This document shows positions 36,592-46,197 of a stretch of DNA of 64,000 nucleotides, in pieces. This DNA comes from Flavobacterium sp. MDT1-60 (GTDB lineage: Bacteria; Bacteroidota; Bacteroidia; Flavobacteriales; Flavobacteriaceae). The position numbers were made by a program, and so were the translations under genes. Positions within the stretch are counted from its first letter, which is position 1. The number at the start of each line of letters is the position of its first letter. The DNA lies in the NCBI RefSeq assembly GCF_014844035.1, contig NZ_CP062159.1, positions 2,852,001 through 2,916,000 of the forward strand. The letters are read 5' to 3'. A model generated the notes under the pieces. That model saw nothing but the letters and a program-made list of their open reading frames with translations. It was not told the DNA's origin and ran no database searches.

Positions 36592-38010
36592 ATGAAAAAA
36601 AATGTATTTTTATTTTTTCTCGCCCTTTTTGCCGTCCTTGTTACCGGATGTCAAAATAACGAATCTGGTTATCCTTCTTCTGATGATCCTACAGTTGTAG
36701 TGACAACAAAGGAAATTTACGGAGCACCAAATAGAAAATTCGAAATTAAAGCTGCACTTACTGACGATTTAGGACTGAAAAGTGTGAGAATTCAAATTCC
36801 TGAATTATCCTTAGATAAACTAATCACGTTTGCTAGTGACCCATTACTTGAATCATATGATTTAAGCTATTTTTTTGAAGTGCCTTCGGACAGGGGAACT
36901 TCAGAATCTTTCAAAATTAAATTAACAATCACAGATGTTTCAGGGAATGTCATAGATGAAAATATCAATTTACGTCTGGATGGAGAATTTGCTGCACCGG
37001 CAATAACCATGGTTACGCCAAAAGAAGGAGCTGTTATTTTACTATCTACCAGCAAAGAAATGCCTGTGAATTTTATTGTTAATGACGATTCTGGTATCGA
37101 CTATATTCAGGTACAATGTGCTGCTTTAGGTATTAATGAAACGGTTCAGTTAACGGGCTCACCTCAATCTTATACTTTTAATAAAACGTATACTTTGCCT
37201 GTAACTGCAGCAAATTATGTATTGACAATTACAGCCAAAGATAAATTTGCAATTCCTAATACAGGAACTTTAAATATCAATATCGTGGCGACAAACGAAT
37301 ATCCTGCGCTATACTTATGTGATCAGCCAAAAGGAACAAATCTTACTACTGATGCTGTTGGGGTTCCGATGTATTTCCACGAGAAAAACGGACAGGATTT
37401 CGAATTTAAATATTATGCTGATAAAGACAATAAAGAAGTGTATTTCTTAGGTCAGGAATCTGATTTTGGTCCACATTGTTTTGGTTTAAATGCAAGTGGA
37501 GGATTAGTAGACGATGTGGCTTCAACTCCAATCATTTTACCAACAAAAGGATATTACAAAATAAAAGTAAATCCAAATACATTGGTTTATACTGCAACAA
37601 AATATACACCTTCAAGCAAAGTTTGGGCTAATATAGCCAACGGTTTATGGCACGATGATGAAGCTCAAAGAAGACCTTTTGTGAGCGTATGCGGAGGTGG
37701 TATTCAGGGTGCGGACTGGGATACATGGACGGCCTGGACACAAACCGGATTGCATTTGGCAAATAATGCAAACAATCCCTATCAATTACTTGGAGAATAT
37801 ACCCTGACAGGACAAATGGAGGCAACTTTTACAGGTCAGTGGTGGAATCCGTCATGGAGATTAATCAAAAATGGTATCGCTACAATGTCACCTGGTGAAA
37901 ATGGAAATGCAAAATATCCAGCTGCTCCGGGAGTATACAAAGTTGTACTGGATACGGAATTGGAAAGAGTCTTTATCACAAAAAATAGTTTGTTAGAACT
38001 TAAGTTTTAG
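36592..38010 (+). CDS. Surface glycan-binding lipoprotein (SusE/SusF-like position)
   Basis: The 472-residue protein has a lipobox (FAVLVTGCQNNESG, Cys20). Two Ig-like beta domains follow (about 30-130 and 135-235, with DDLGLKSVRIQIPEL and DDSGIDYIQVQCAALGINET). The C-terminal half resembles SusE/SusF-like binding modules (YLCDQPKGTNLTTDAVG, TFTGQWWNPSWRLIKNG, AAPGVYKVVLDTELERVFIT). It has no catalytic motif. It would sit on the cell surface and bind polysaccharide. Unusually it lies before susC rather than after susD, with 23 bp to susC. Family assignment is by features and context. Confidence 0.75.
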   Translation: MKKNVFLFFLALFAVLVTGCQNNESGYPSSDDPTVVVTTKEIYGAPNRKFEIKAALTDDLGLKSVRIQIPELSLDKLITFASDPLLESYDLSYFFEVPSDRGTSESFKIKLTITDVSGNVIDENINLRLDGEFAAPAITMVTPKEGAVILLSTSKEMPVNFIVNDDSGIDYIQVQCAALGINETVQLTGSPQSYTFNKTYTLPVTAANYVLTITAKDKFAIPNTGTLNINIVATNEYPALYLCDQPKGTNLTTDAVGVPMYFHEKNGQDFEFKYYADKDNKEVYFLGQESDFGPHCFGLNASGGLVDDVASTPIILPTKGYYKIKVNPNTLVYTATKYTPSSKVWANIANGLWHDDEAQRRPFVSVCGGGIQGADWDTWTAWTQTGLHLANNANNPYQLLGEYTLTGQMEATFTGQWWNPSWRLIKNGIATMSPGENGNAKYPAAPGVYKVVLDTELERVFITKNSLLELKF

Positions 38011-38033
38011 CATTAATAAAAAAATATATTAAT

Positions 38034-41000
38034 ATGAAATATAAATTTATATGGTTATTTTTCACCATGTTGTGCACTGTTGCAACATTTGGGCAAATAA
38101 CAGTAAAAGGAACTGTTAAGGATAAAGGCAATGTGCCAATTCCCGGAGTTAATCTGACAGTAAAAGGGACATCAACAACAACATCAACAGATTTTGATGG
38201 AAAATATTCTATCAGCGTACCCAATAATAATGCTCAAATCGAATTCTCATTTGTTGGTTTTTCTAACAAAACAATTCAGGTTGGCGATAAAACAACTCTT
38301 GATGTTGTCCTGGAGGAATCAAGCCAGGCACTAGATGAGATTGTCGTTGTAGGTTACGCCTCGGTAAAAAAGAGCACCGTAACAAGTTCTATTTCTTCCA
38401 TAAAAGGAAAAGAACTTCAAACCATGACAGTTGGTAATGTAACCGAATCATTACAGGGAAAAGTTTCCGGGGTTCAGGTTACAGGGCAAGGGGGTCCCGG
38501 TGCTCAGCCAAGAGTTTTGATTCGTGGAATTTCTACACTAAATTTAAGTACTGATCCGCTTTATGTAGTAGACGGTATTCCGATGGGAACCAGTATTAAC
38601 TTTTTGAGCACAAATGAAATTGAATCTATGGAGGTTTTGAAAGATGCTTCTGCAAGTGCTATTTATGGCTCTCGTGCTTCTAATGGAGTTATTTTGATTA
38701 CTACCAAAAAGGGTAAAGTTGGAAAAACAAGATTCAACTTTGATACAAGTTCGGGTATGCAACTCATGAACAATCCATATCGTATGGCAGATGGTGAAAC
38801 CTATGCCAGAATTATGAATACGGCTTACAACAATTCGGGTTATGCTGATTATTTGCCTAATCCTTCTCAATACAGAGGAAAAACGACAGATTGGTGGAAA
38901 GCCGGAATTAAGCAAGGTGCACCCGTTACAAATGCTTCTTTAGGAGTAAGCGGAGGTTCTGAAAAACATACGTTTGCCATTAGTTTAAACTACTACGACT
39001 CAGAGTCTATTTATGAAGTAGGAGGATGGGAAAGAATTACAATGAGAATTGCAAATGATTTTAAATTCACAGATAAATTCTCTGCAGGAATCACTTTAAA
39101 CCCTCGTTATGAAACATGGGGAGGTCCCGGAAACTGGGCTGATTTTGATAGAATTGATCCCATTACGCCAATTTACAAACCGGCCAGTCAATTAACCGGA
39201 TTAGAAAATGAGTATAGTATTTACGCACGTTCTCCATCTTATGTCTGGAATCCAATTGCAGCCGTAAAAAGATATGATGATTTTACAGACCAGTATAATT
39301 TAAATACGAACGGGTATTTACAATATGAGCCAATTAAAGGTTTGGTAATTCGTACACAAGGATCTATTGAAGTTGGAGATAAAACACAGGACATTTTTAA
39401 ACCTGATTTTGAGATTGATGCAGCGCATGAAAAAGCAGAAATCAATAGCGTGGAAAGAAGAAACAATACAAATGTTGACTGGACATGGCAAAATACAATT
39501 ACCTATTCTAAAACATTTGCTGAAAAACACAATACATCTTTCATGATTGGTAACACAATGGAAGAGTACAATCGTAAAGAGGTGTGGGGTTATGGAGAAG
39601 GTGTTCCAAATAACTCTGATCTAATGAGAGAGCTAAGTGCAGCAACCAAAAACCGTAACAGCAGTGGTAACACCTGGTCTAATTCTCTGATGTCTTATAT
39701 TTCACGTCTTTCTTATAATTATGACAATAAATATTATTTCACAGGTACTTTTAGACGTGACGGTTCTTCTAAATTCATGGAAAATAATAAATGGGCAAAT
39801 TTTCCATCTGCATCTGTTTCCTGGAGAATTTTAAATGAAGGTTTTATGGAATCTACTAAAGATGTACTTAGTGATTTAAGATTTAGAGCGGGTTGGGGTA
39901 AAGTCGGAAACCAAAATTTACCAGACGCTGTTTACCAATCGAATATCGGACAAGGGTTCTATCCTATTGGGAACAATATTGCCGATACAGCATATCCATC
40001 AACTATGGCCAATAAAGATATTAAATGGGAAACTGTTGAAGACATGAGTTTTGGTATTGATTTCGGATTATGGAAAAACAAACTTTCAGGATCTTTAGAA
40101 TATTATAAAAAGAAAACGGAGGATATGTTATTCTTAAAACAGTTTCCTACTTATAGCGGATTCCCTGGATATTCTACAATGTGGACAAACGTTGGTTCAA
40201 TGGAATCAAGCGGTATCGATTTACTGGTTTCTTACAAAGATAAAAAAGGTGATTTTACTTATGGAGTAGATGTAACTTTTACAACGGTTAATGTCGACAT
40301 GCTTAATTTATCCGCTGATGGTGAAAAATTATACGGATCAAGTAACAGAACATTAACTGTTCAGGGAGATGAGCCTGGATATTTCTACGGGTATGTTGCT
40401 GATGGTTTATTCCAAAACCAAACAGAATTGAACTCACATACAGACGAACACGGAACTAAATTACAGCCGTATGCAAAAGCCGGAGATATTCGTTTTAAAG
40501 ATGTGAACGGAGATGGGAAATTAGATGATAAGGACAGAACGAAAATTGGTTCTCCGTGGGCGGATTACAATGTTGGTCTTAACCTGAATTTTGGCTATAA
40601 AAATTTCGATTTAATTGCAAACTTCTATTCAAGTATTGGAAACGATATCGTGAATCAAAATATTTCCGATCTGTATAACGGAGTTAGCTTATCAAATAAA
40701 GTAGGCAACTTAGAGCAAATGGCCTGGCATGGTGAAGGAACTTCAAATTCGGTTCCTCGTTTATCTAAAGATGATAACAACGAAAATTACACAAAATTCT
40801 CTTCTTTATATGTGGAAGACGGATCGTTTGTTCGTATGAAAAACCTTCAGTTAGGATATTCATTTTACAACAAATTCGGATTAGATAAATTGAGATTATC
40901 ATTATCAGGCCAAAACTTGTGGACATGGACAAACTATTCAGGAGTTGATCCTGAAGTTGCAGGAGGAGATCCGGATAAAGGTGACAGAGTTAAAGGAGCT

Positions 41001-41066
41001 GGTTTTGGAGGATGGAACTATCCGGTTCAGCCAACAATTTTGATGGGTCTTAATGTAGCATTTTAA
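38034..41066 (+). CDS. susC: SusC-type TonB-dependent outer-membrane oligosaccharide transporter
   Basis: The 1010-residue protein has a signal peptide (ending VATFGQ) and then a carboxypeptidase-regulatory-like domain (about 20-95: ITVKGTVKDKGNVPIPGVNL, STDFDGKYSISV). The TonB-box region LDEIVVVGYASVKKSTVTSS follows, and then a plug (LQGKVSGVQVTGQGGPGAQP, LYVVDGIP, ASAIYGSRASNGVILITTKK) and the 22-strand barrel with C-terminal Phe (MGLNVAF). It imports oligosaccharides across the outer membrane using TonB energy, together with the SusD lid encoded 11 bp downstream. The enzyme genes after it suggest galactan or arabinogalactan fragments. Confidence 0.96.
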   Translation: MKYKFIWLFFTMLCTVATFGQITVKGTVKDKGNVPIPGVNLTVKGTSTTTSTDFDGKYSISVPNNNAQIEFSFVGFSNKTIQVGDKTTLDVVLEESSQALDEIVVVGYASVKKSTVTSSISSIKGKELQTMTVGNVTESLQGKVSGVQVTGQGGPGAQPRVLIRGISTLNLSTDPLYVVDGIPMGTSINFLSTNEIESMEVLKDASASAIYGSRASNGVILITTKKGKVGKTRFNFDTSSGMQLMNNPYRMADGETYARIMNTAYNNSGYADYLPNPSQYRGKTTDWWKAGIKQGAPVTNASLGVSGGSEKHTFAISLNYYDSESIYEVGGWERITMRIANDFKFTDKFSAGITLNPRYETWGGPGNWADFDRIDPITPIYKPASQLTGLENEYSIYARSPSYVWNPIAAVKRYDDFTDQYNLNTNGYLQYEPIKGLVIRTQGSIEVGDKTQDIFKPDFEIDAAHEKAEINSVERRNNTNVDWTWQNTITYSKTFAEKHNTSFMIGNTMEEYNRKEVWGYGEGVPNNSDLMRELSAATKNRNSSGNTWSNSLMSYISRLSYNYDNKYYFTGTFRRDGSSKFMENNKWANFPSASVSWRILNEGFMESTKDVLSDLRFRAGWGKVGNQNLPDAVYQSNIGQGFYPIGNNIADTAYPSTMANKDIKWETVEDMSFGIDFGLWKNKLSGSLEYYKKKTEDMLFLKQFPTYSGFPGYSTMWTNVGSMESSGIDLLVSYKDKKGDFTYGVDVTFTTVNVDMLNLSADGEKLYGSSNRTLTVQGDEPGYFYGYVADGLFQNQTELNSHTDEHGTKLQPYAKAGDIRFKDVNGDGKLDDKDRTKIGSPWADYNVGLNLNFGYKNFDLIANFYSSIGNDIVNQNISDLYNGVSLSNKVGNLEQMAWHGEGTSNSVPRLSKDDNNENYTKFSSLYVEDGSFVRMKNLQLGYSFYNKFGLDKLRLSLSGQNLWTWTNYSGVDPEVAGGDPDKGDRVKGAGFGGWNYPVQPTILMGLNVAF

Positions 41067-41077
41067 TATAAACGAAC

Positions 41078-42139
41078 ATGAAAAAAATCATATTATCAAT
41101 ACTAACTTTTTCCCTTATTGCAGTTTCCTGCGATGATTTTATCGAAAAAGAACAAAGAGGAACTCAAACTTTAGAGAACTACTTTCAAACGGCACAAGAA
41201 TGCGAGAATTATGTCAATGAACTAACGCATAGAATATTATTGTCAAATGACTGGTATACTTTGCTGGCCCCAAGGTTAGCGAATGAATCGGCTACTGATG
41301 ATGCCTGGATGGGTAATACAGGACAGGACAGTGGGGCTTTTAAGCCTGCTGCACAATACCTTATTACGCCAGAAAACATGGGATCAATGAACAGTATTTA
41401 TACGGCTCATTATTATACGATTCAATCTGCAAATATAGGTTTAGAGAAAATGGCCGTAGCGCCAATTTCTGATTCTCAAAAAAATCAGTATATGGGAGAA
41501 TCATTATTTATTCGCGCGTATTGCTACTATGAGTTGGTAAATCTTTATGGAGATGTTCCATTATATACAACATCGCTTGGAACCGCTGATTTGAAATTAC
41601 AGCGTAGTCCGGCTGCTGAAGTGTATGCACAAATTGAAGCTGACCTTAAAGAATCGGCAGCAAAATTAGAAAGCATTCCGGTAAACAGAAGCGGTAGAGT
41701 GAATAAATGGGCAGCTTATGCCTTATTAGCGCGTGTATCTTTATTTCAGGAAAAATGGGCAGATGCCAAATTATATTCTAACAAAGTTATTACCGAAGGG
41801 CCTTTTGCTCTTGAAGCAGATTTCCTAAACATCTGGAATGTAAATAATCATAATGGAGTAGAGTCAATTCTTGAGGCGCAATCTTCATCTGTACAAGATA
41901 AAAGTTTAGGTTCTATGCTTCCTACTTTCTCTGGAGCAAGGGGTGAAGACAAGAAGAATTTCCCAAGTAATGACGCAGCAGATGTTATTGACGGTTGGGG
42001 ATGGTGTATGCCAACCAGCGATTTAGAGAATGCCTATCTTTCTGAAAATGATGTTATCCGTCGCAGAAGTACTATTACGAAGTGGGGAGAAGCAGCTTAC
42101 GGAGATGAGGTTTTAAATCCAACACACAATTCAGTTTGA
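41078..42139 (+). CDS. susD: SusD-like starch-binding outer-membrane lipoprotein, N-terminal part
   Basis: A lipobox (LIAVSCDDFIEKE, Cys near 18) starts a SusD/RagB fold: LENYFQTAQECENYVNELTH, IRAYCYYELVNLYGDVPLYT (a core SusD motif), then RVNKWAAYALLARVSLFQEK. The frame stops at NPTHNSV (42137-42139). A one-base shift there joins LNDNKSGRICRKYYIP in the next frame, giving about 533 residues, a normal SusD length. As written the C-terminal third, part of the glycan-binding lid, is missing. Confidence 0.85.
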   Translation: MKKIILSILTFSLIAVSCDDFIEKEQRGTQTLENYFQTAQECENYVNELTHRILLSNDWYTLLAPRLANESATDDAWMGNTGQDSGAFKPAAQYLITPENMGSMNSIYTAHYYTIQSANIGLEKMAVAPISDSQKNQYMGESLFIRAYCYYELVNLYGDVPLYTTSLGTADLKLQRSPAAEVYAQIEADLKESAAKLESIPVNRSGRVNKWAAYALLARVSLFQEKWADAKLYSNKVITEGPFALEADFLNIWNVNNHNGVESILEAQSSSVQDKSLGSMLPTFSGARGEDKKNFPSNDAADVIDGWGWCMPTSDLENAYLSENDVIRRRSTITKWGEAAYGDEVLNPTHNSV

Positions 42140-42678
42140 ACGATAATAAATCAGGACGTATTTGCCGTAAATATTATATTCCGATAGCAACACGTCGTGC
42201 TTTAGATCAAAAAGACGGTAAATTGCCATTAAATGTACCATTGATTCGTTTGGCTGAAATGTATTTAACAAGAGCAGAAGCAAGTTATCATACAACAGGA
42301 GATGCCTTAGGGGATATTAACATTATCAGAGCTCGTGTAAAATTAGATCCTAAAACAGGAATATCAGGCCCAACGCTGCTAAAACAAATTTATAAAGAAC
42401 GCCGTTTAGAATTGGCTTTTGAAGGTTTGCGTTTATTTGACATTCGCCGTGAAAAAGACCCAACGACAGGTAAACGGGTAATTGAAGGTTTAATGGGACC
42501 AAATGGAACATTTGTTCAATATAATTTGAATTCTACAGATCCGTATGAAACAACCAATTTAAGAGAAGCGCAGGATAAGGGAATCAATTTTAACCCTGCT
42601 AAAAACTTATTATGGCCAATTCCACAATTAGAAATTGATTTAAGTGGAGGACTAATTAAACAAAACCCTGGTTACTAA
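42136..42678 (+). CDS. SusD-like protein, C-terminal part (displaced frame)
   Basis: This 180-codon frame has only a TTG at its head and no lipoprotein signal. It carries the standard SusD C-terminal region: PLIRLAEMYLTRAEASYHTT, LLKQIYKERRLELAFEGLRL, FDIRRE, and the ending LLWPIPQLEIDLSGGLIKQN before PGY. It continues the upstream gene after a one-base shift within 42134-42138. Its stop overlaps the GH30 ATG (TAATG), which shows that the downstream operon is intact. It is a fragment unless the break is an assembly error. Confidence 0.85.
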   Translation: MNDNKSGRICRKYYIPIATRRALDQKDGKLPLNVPLIRLAEMYLTRAEASYHTTGDALGDINIIRARVKLDPKTGISGPTLLKQIYKERRLELAFEGLRLFDIRREKDPTTGKRVIEGLMGPNGTFVQYNLNSTDPYETTNLREAQDKGINFNPAKNLLWPIPQLEIDLSGGLIKQNPGY

Positions 42679-44315
42679 TGAGATTTATAAATAACAAAAA
42701 AGTAAGTCTGCTATGTGCAGGCTTACTTTTCGCTAACGCTTTGTTCGTTAGTTGCGACTCTGAAAAATCTGATGATTCAGGTGCTGAAAACGCTATTGCA
42801 GAATTAAGTGTAAATCTGGATATGAATCTCCAAACAATGGAAAGTTTTGGTGCTTCTGATGCCTGGCAGTGTAATTTCATTGGAAAAAACTGGCCTTCTG
42901 ATAAAAGAAATAAAATGGCCGATTTGCTTTTCAGCAGAGAATTGGATGCTGACGGAAATCCAAAAGGAATTGGACTATCATTATGGCGTTTTAATCTTGG
43001 AGCCGGAAGCACAGAACAAGGCGATGCCAGCGATATTACAGATGAATGGAGACGTACAGAATGTTTTACAACAGACGGAGTTAGTTACAACATGAGCAAA
43101 CAAGCCGGTCAGGTTTGGTTTATGAAAGCAGCAAAAGAGCGTGGTGTTGAGAAATTATTGGCTTTTACCAACAGTGCACCGGTTTATTTGACTCAAAATG
43201 GAAAAGCACACGCCAGCATCAAAGAATTCTATAATTTAAAAGAAGGAAAAATGCCTGAATTGGCTGATTTCTGGGCGACTTCATTGGATAAATTAAAAAC
43301 AGAACAAGGTTTAACAATCGATTATGTGAGTCCGTTTAACGAACCGCAATACGAATGGGACGGAACTGCACAAGAAGGTTCTCCGGCTACCAATGCTAAT
43401 ATTTACAGTTTTGTAAATGTATTATCTCCAAAATTACAGTCAAAAGGGCTTACTGCTCAAATTGTTGTGGGAGAAGCCGGAGCTTATGATGCTTTATATA
43501 AAACAGTTTCAGGAAAAGAAAGCAGATCTAATCAGATTGATTATTTCTTTGCACCAAATTCTGCTAAAAAAATTACAGGATTATCAAATGTAAAGAAAAC
43601 TATTTCCGGACACAGTTATTGGCAGGCATGGCCTTTGAGCGAATTGGTTTCATCAAGACAACAAGCGGCTTCAAGAATTCAGGGAGTTGGCGCAGTTAGT
43701 TTATGGTCTTCAGAATATTGTGTTTTAGAAAACCCGGGAACATCAGAATTACAAGGTGGTGGCGGTGCAGGAAGAGATTTAGGAATTCAGCTGGCACTTT
43801 GGACAGCCCGTATTATCAGTACAGATATTGCAATTGGAGGCGTTACGTCATGGCAATGGTGGACTGCGATAAGCCGTGGCGATTACAAAGACGGATTAAT
43901 TCATGTAGACGACAATGCGAGTAAAGGTGCAGGAGATGCCAATTATTGCAAAAACGACGGATACATTAGAGATTCTAAAACACTTTGGGCTTTAGGAAAT
44001 TTCTCCTTCTTCGTAAAACCGGGAATGGTAAGAGTTCAGATTCCAAGTGTGGATAATGCCACTTCCGTGAATGATGTAATGGTAACGGCATATAAAGATG
44101 CGGCAACAAAAAAATTGGTTGTTGTTGCGGTTAACATTAGCAAATCGGCGAAAGCCTACAAATTAAATCTTACGGGAGGAGCTTTAACCGATAATAAATT
44201 TACGCCATACACGACTTCTGAAACTTTAAGTTTGAAAAAAGGTGCCGCTGTCGATGCTTCTAATTTTGTGATCCCTGCCAAGTCTGTTGTGACTTATGTT
44301 GGGACGTATAAATAG
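42678..44315 (+). CDS. GH30-family glycosidase, lipoprotein (galactanase-like)
   Basis: The 545-residue protein has a lipobox (NALFVSC, Cys26) followed by acidic residues DSEKSDD, which suggests surface display. The GH30 barrel follows: MESFGASDAWQCNFIG, IGLSLWRFNLGAGS, acid/base Glu222 in SPFNEPQYEW and nucleophile Glu346 in LWSSEYCVLE, then a beta side domain (VMVTAYKDAATKKLVVVAVN). GH30 includes endo-beta-1,6-galactanases, glucosidases and others. With GH2, GH27 and GH43 nearby, beta-1,6-galactan of type II arabinogalactan is my favoured substrate. Its start overlaps the susD stop by one base, so it belongs to the SusCD operon. Confidence 0.85.
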   Translation: MRFINNKKVSLLCAGLLFANALFVSCDSEKSDDSGAENAIAELSVNLDMNLQTMESFGASDAWQCNFIGKNWPSDKRNKMADLLFSRELDADGNPKGIGLSLWRFNLGAGSTEQGDASDITDEWRRTECFTTDGVSYNMSKQAGQVWFMKAAKERGVEKLLAFTNSAPVYLTQNGKAHASIKEFYNLKEGKMPELADFWATSLDKLKTEQGLTIDYVSPFNEPQYEWDGTAQEGSPATNANIYSFVNVLSPKLQSKGLTAQIVVGEAGAYDALYKTVSGKESRSNQIDYFFAPNSAKKITGLSNVKKTISGHSYWQAWPLSELVSSRQQAASRIQGVGAVSLWSSEYCVLENPGTSELQGGGGAGRDLGIQLALWTARIISTDIAIGGVTSWQWWTAISRGDYKDGLIHVDDNASKGAGDANYCKNDGYIRDSKTLWALGNFSFFVKPGMVRVQIPSVDNATSVNDVMVTAYKDAATKKLVVVAVNISKSAKAYKLNLTGGALTDNKFTPYTTSETLSLKKGAAVDASNFVIPAKSVVTYVGTYK

Positions 44316-44369
44316 AAGGTGCTGAGGAACTAAGATGCTGAGGGACTAAGGTTTTTAACCGGCAAGTAT

Positions 44370-44418
44370 GTCATCCCGAGGAACGAGGGATCTCCGCGAG
44401 TAGCTCGACAAAGATTGG
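44370..44418 (+). repeat. Half copy of the 7154-7255 repeat element
   Basis: GTCATCCCGAGGAACGAGGG, then a stretch ending CTCGACAAAGATTGG, matches 7156-7202 with a few differences, but the inverted second arm is absent here. It is preceded by CTGAGGAACTAAG-type direct repeats (44318-44350), like those before the 7154 element. Confidence 0.7.
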
Positions 44419-44445
44419 TGTCAATAGAAAAATAGAATACAAAAA

Positions 44446-46029
44446 ATGAGAAAAATATATATCTCGCTTTTATTGGTAATGAGTTCGCTGTCTTATGGGC
44501 AGCGAACCGTAACCATTAGCACAGATAATGTTGTACAAACCATGGATGGTTTTGGAGGTTCTGATGCCTGGAGATGCCAGTTTGTGGGTAAATGGCCGGA
44601 ACAGAAAAAGAATGCCATTGCTGATTTACTTTTTAGTAAAGAAATCGATGCAAAGGGAAACCCCAAAGGAATTGGACTTTCGATCTGGAGATTTAATTTG
44701 GGTGCGGGAAGTGCAGAACAAGGCGAAAAGAGTAAAGTTTCGGACGAATGGAGAAGAAGCGAATCTTTTTTGCAAGCGGATGGAACTTATGATTTCTCTA
44801 AACAAGAAGGACAAAGATGGTTTTTGCAGGCTGCTAAAAAACGAGGTGTTGAAAAATTCCTGATTTTTACCAATAGCCCGCCAGTTTATATGACAAATAA
44901 CGGATTATCTTTTGCCTCTCAAAAGAATAAACTGAATCTAAAAGATGGTGCAATTCCAAAATTTGCCGATTTCTTAGTTCAAAGTATTCAAGGGTTGGAG
45001 AAAAAAGAAGGAATAAAATTCGATTATATAAGTCCAATAAACGAACCGCAGTGGGAATGGATGCCGAAACATGGTGATACCAACAGCCAGGAAGGAACAC
45101 CGGCAACCAATCAGGAAATTTATGATTTGACCAAATCACTTTCAGAAAAACTCAAAGCTCAAAAAATGAGTACTGAGATTGTAATTGCTGAAGCCGCACA
45201 AATCAATTATTTATATGAGAATGTAAATGGAGAAAACCGTGACAATCAAATTGATTATTTTTTCGGAAAAACAAAAACAAACATTGCTAAACTTCCAAAT
45301 GTTAAAAATGTAATTTTAGGTCACAGTTATTTTACAACCTGGCCAATAGAAAAGCAAGTTTTAAGCCGTAAATTGATCGCTGCCAATGTGAAACAAAATC
45401 CGGGATTAAAGTATTGGCAGTCTGAATATTGTATTTTAGAAAATCCGGGTGAAGCTGAAATTCCGGGTGGTTCAGGAGGAGGAAGAGATTTAGGAATGCA
45501 GACCGCGTTATTCGTAGCACGTTTGATTCATAACGATATTGCTGTGGCGAATGCAGCTTCGTGGCAATGGTGGACTTCTATAACCCGCGTTGATTACAAA
45601 GACGGTTTGATTTATCTGGATGATGGAAAAAGCAACGGAGGAACCACACCGGATTATGTTAGAAACGACGGAGAATTTCATGATTCAAAACTACTTTGGG
45701 CTTTAGGAAATTACTCTTTGTTTGTACGTCCGGGAATGTTGAGAATTGATGTTCCAAATCAAAATGAACTCGATGCAGCAAATGATGTTATGCTAACAGC
45801 CTACAAAGATACAGCAAACAAAAAACTGATTGTCGTTGCCGTAAATTGCGGAAAATCATCTCAGAAATACAAGTTTGATTTATCAAAAGGAACACTCAAA
45901 AATAATGAAGTTATGCCCTATGTAACTTCAGAAAATTCAAATTTAAAAAGAACCAATATTCAGAAAATTGATAACTTGGAAATCCCGGCAAAATCAGTTG
46001 TAACGTTTGTTGGTGAATTGAAGTATTAG
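44446..46029 (+). CDS. GH30-family glycosidase, paralogue, secreted
   Basis: The 527-residue protein is clearly homologous along its length to the preceding GH30 (TMDGFGGSDAWRCQFVG, GIGLSIWRFNLGAGSAEQGE). It has a signal peptidase I leader (MRKIYISLLLVMSSLSYGQ) instead of a lipobox, so it is probably periplasmic. Catalytic Glu200 is in SPINEPQWEW and Glu327 in YWQSEYCILE. A pair with one surface lipoprotein and one soluble form suggests endo cleavage outside the cell and further trimming inside, but the division of labour is inferred. The beta side domain near the C-terminus is retained. Confidence 0.85.
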   Translation: MRKIYISLLLVMSSLSYGQRTVTISTDNVVQTMDGFGGSDAWRCQFVGKWPEQKKNAIADLLFSKEIDAKGNPKGIGLSIWRFNLGAGSAEQGEKSKVSDEWRRSESFLQADGTYDFSKQEGQRWFLQAAKKRGVEKFLIFTNSPPVYMTNNGLSFASQKNKLNLKDGAIPKFADFLVQSIQGLEKKEGIKFDYISPINEPQWEWMPKHGDTNSQEGTPATNQEIYDLTKSLSEKLKAQKMSTEIVIAEAAQINYLYENVNGENRDNQIDYFFGKTKTNIAKLPNVKNVILGHSYFTTWPIEKQVLSRKLIAANVKQNPGLKYWQSEYCILENPGEAEIPGGSGGGRDLGMQTALFVARLIHNDIAVANAASWQWWTSITRVDYKDGLIYLDDGKSNGGTTPDYVRNDGEFHDSKLLWALGNYSLFVRPGMLRIDVPNQNELDAANDVMLTAYKDTANKKLIVVAVNCGKSSQKYKFDLSKGTLKNNEVMPYVTSENSNLKRTNIQKIDNLEIPAKSVVTFVGELKY

Positions 46030-46197
46030 TTTACAGTCGCAGTCTCAGTCACAGTCACAGTCTCAGTTTGCAGTTGCAGTTGCATTTGAAACTGAAAACT
46101 GAGACTGCGACTGAAAACTGAAAACCGGAAACAAAATTAAGTATTAAATAAAAAGCTCAGAATCTTAGAGTCTTAGCAACTTAGCAACTTTAAAAAA
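46030..46197. repeat. Low-complexity CAGTC/CTGAAA repeats
   Basis: About 90 bases of near-tandem CAGTCTCAGTCACAGT units run into inverted ACTGAAAACTGAGACTGCGA units, so the whole can fold back on itself. It is followed by CTTAGCAACTTAGCAACTTT at 46176-46193, which is complementary in type to TACTAAGTTGCTAAGG at 7100-7115. No gene. Confidence 0.6.

Noticed and set aside
46030..46140. CRISPR-like short repeats CAGTC/CAGTT
   Set aside because: The units are short, contiguous and degenerate with no unique spacers of constant length, and there are no cas genes nearby.
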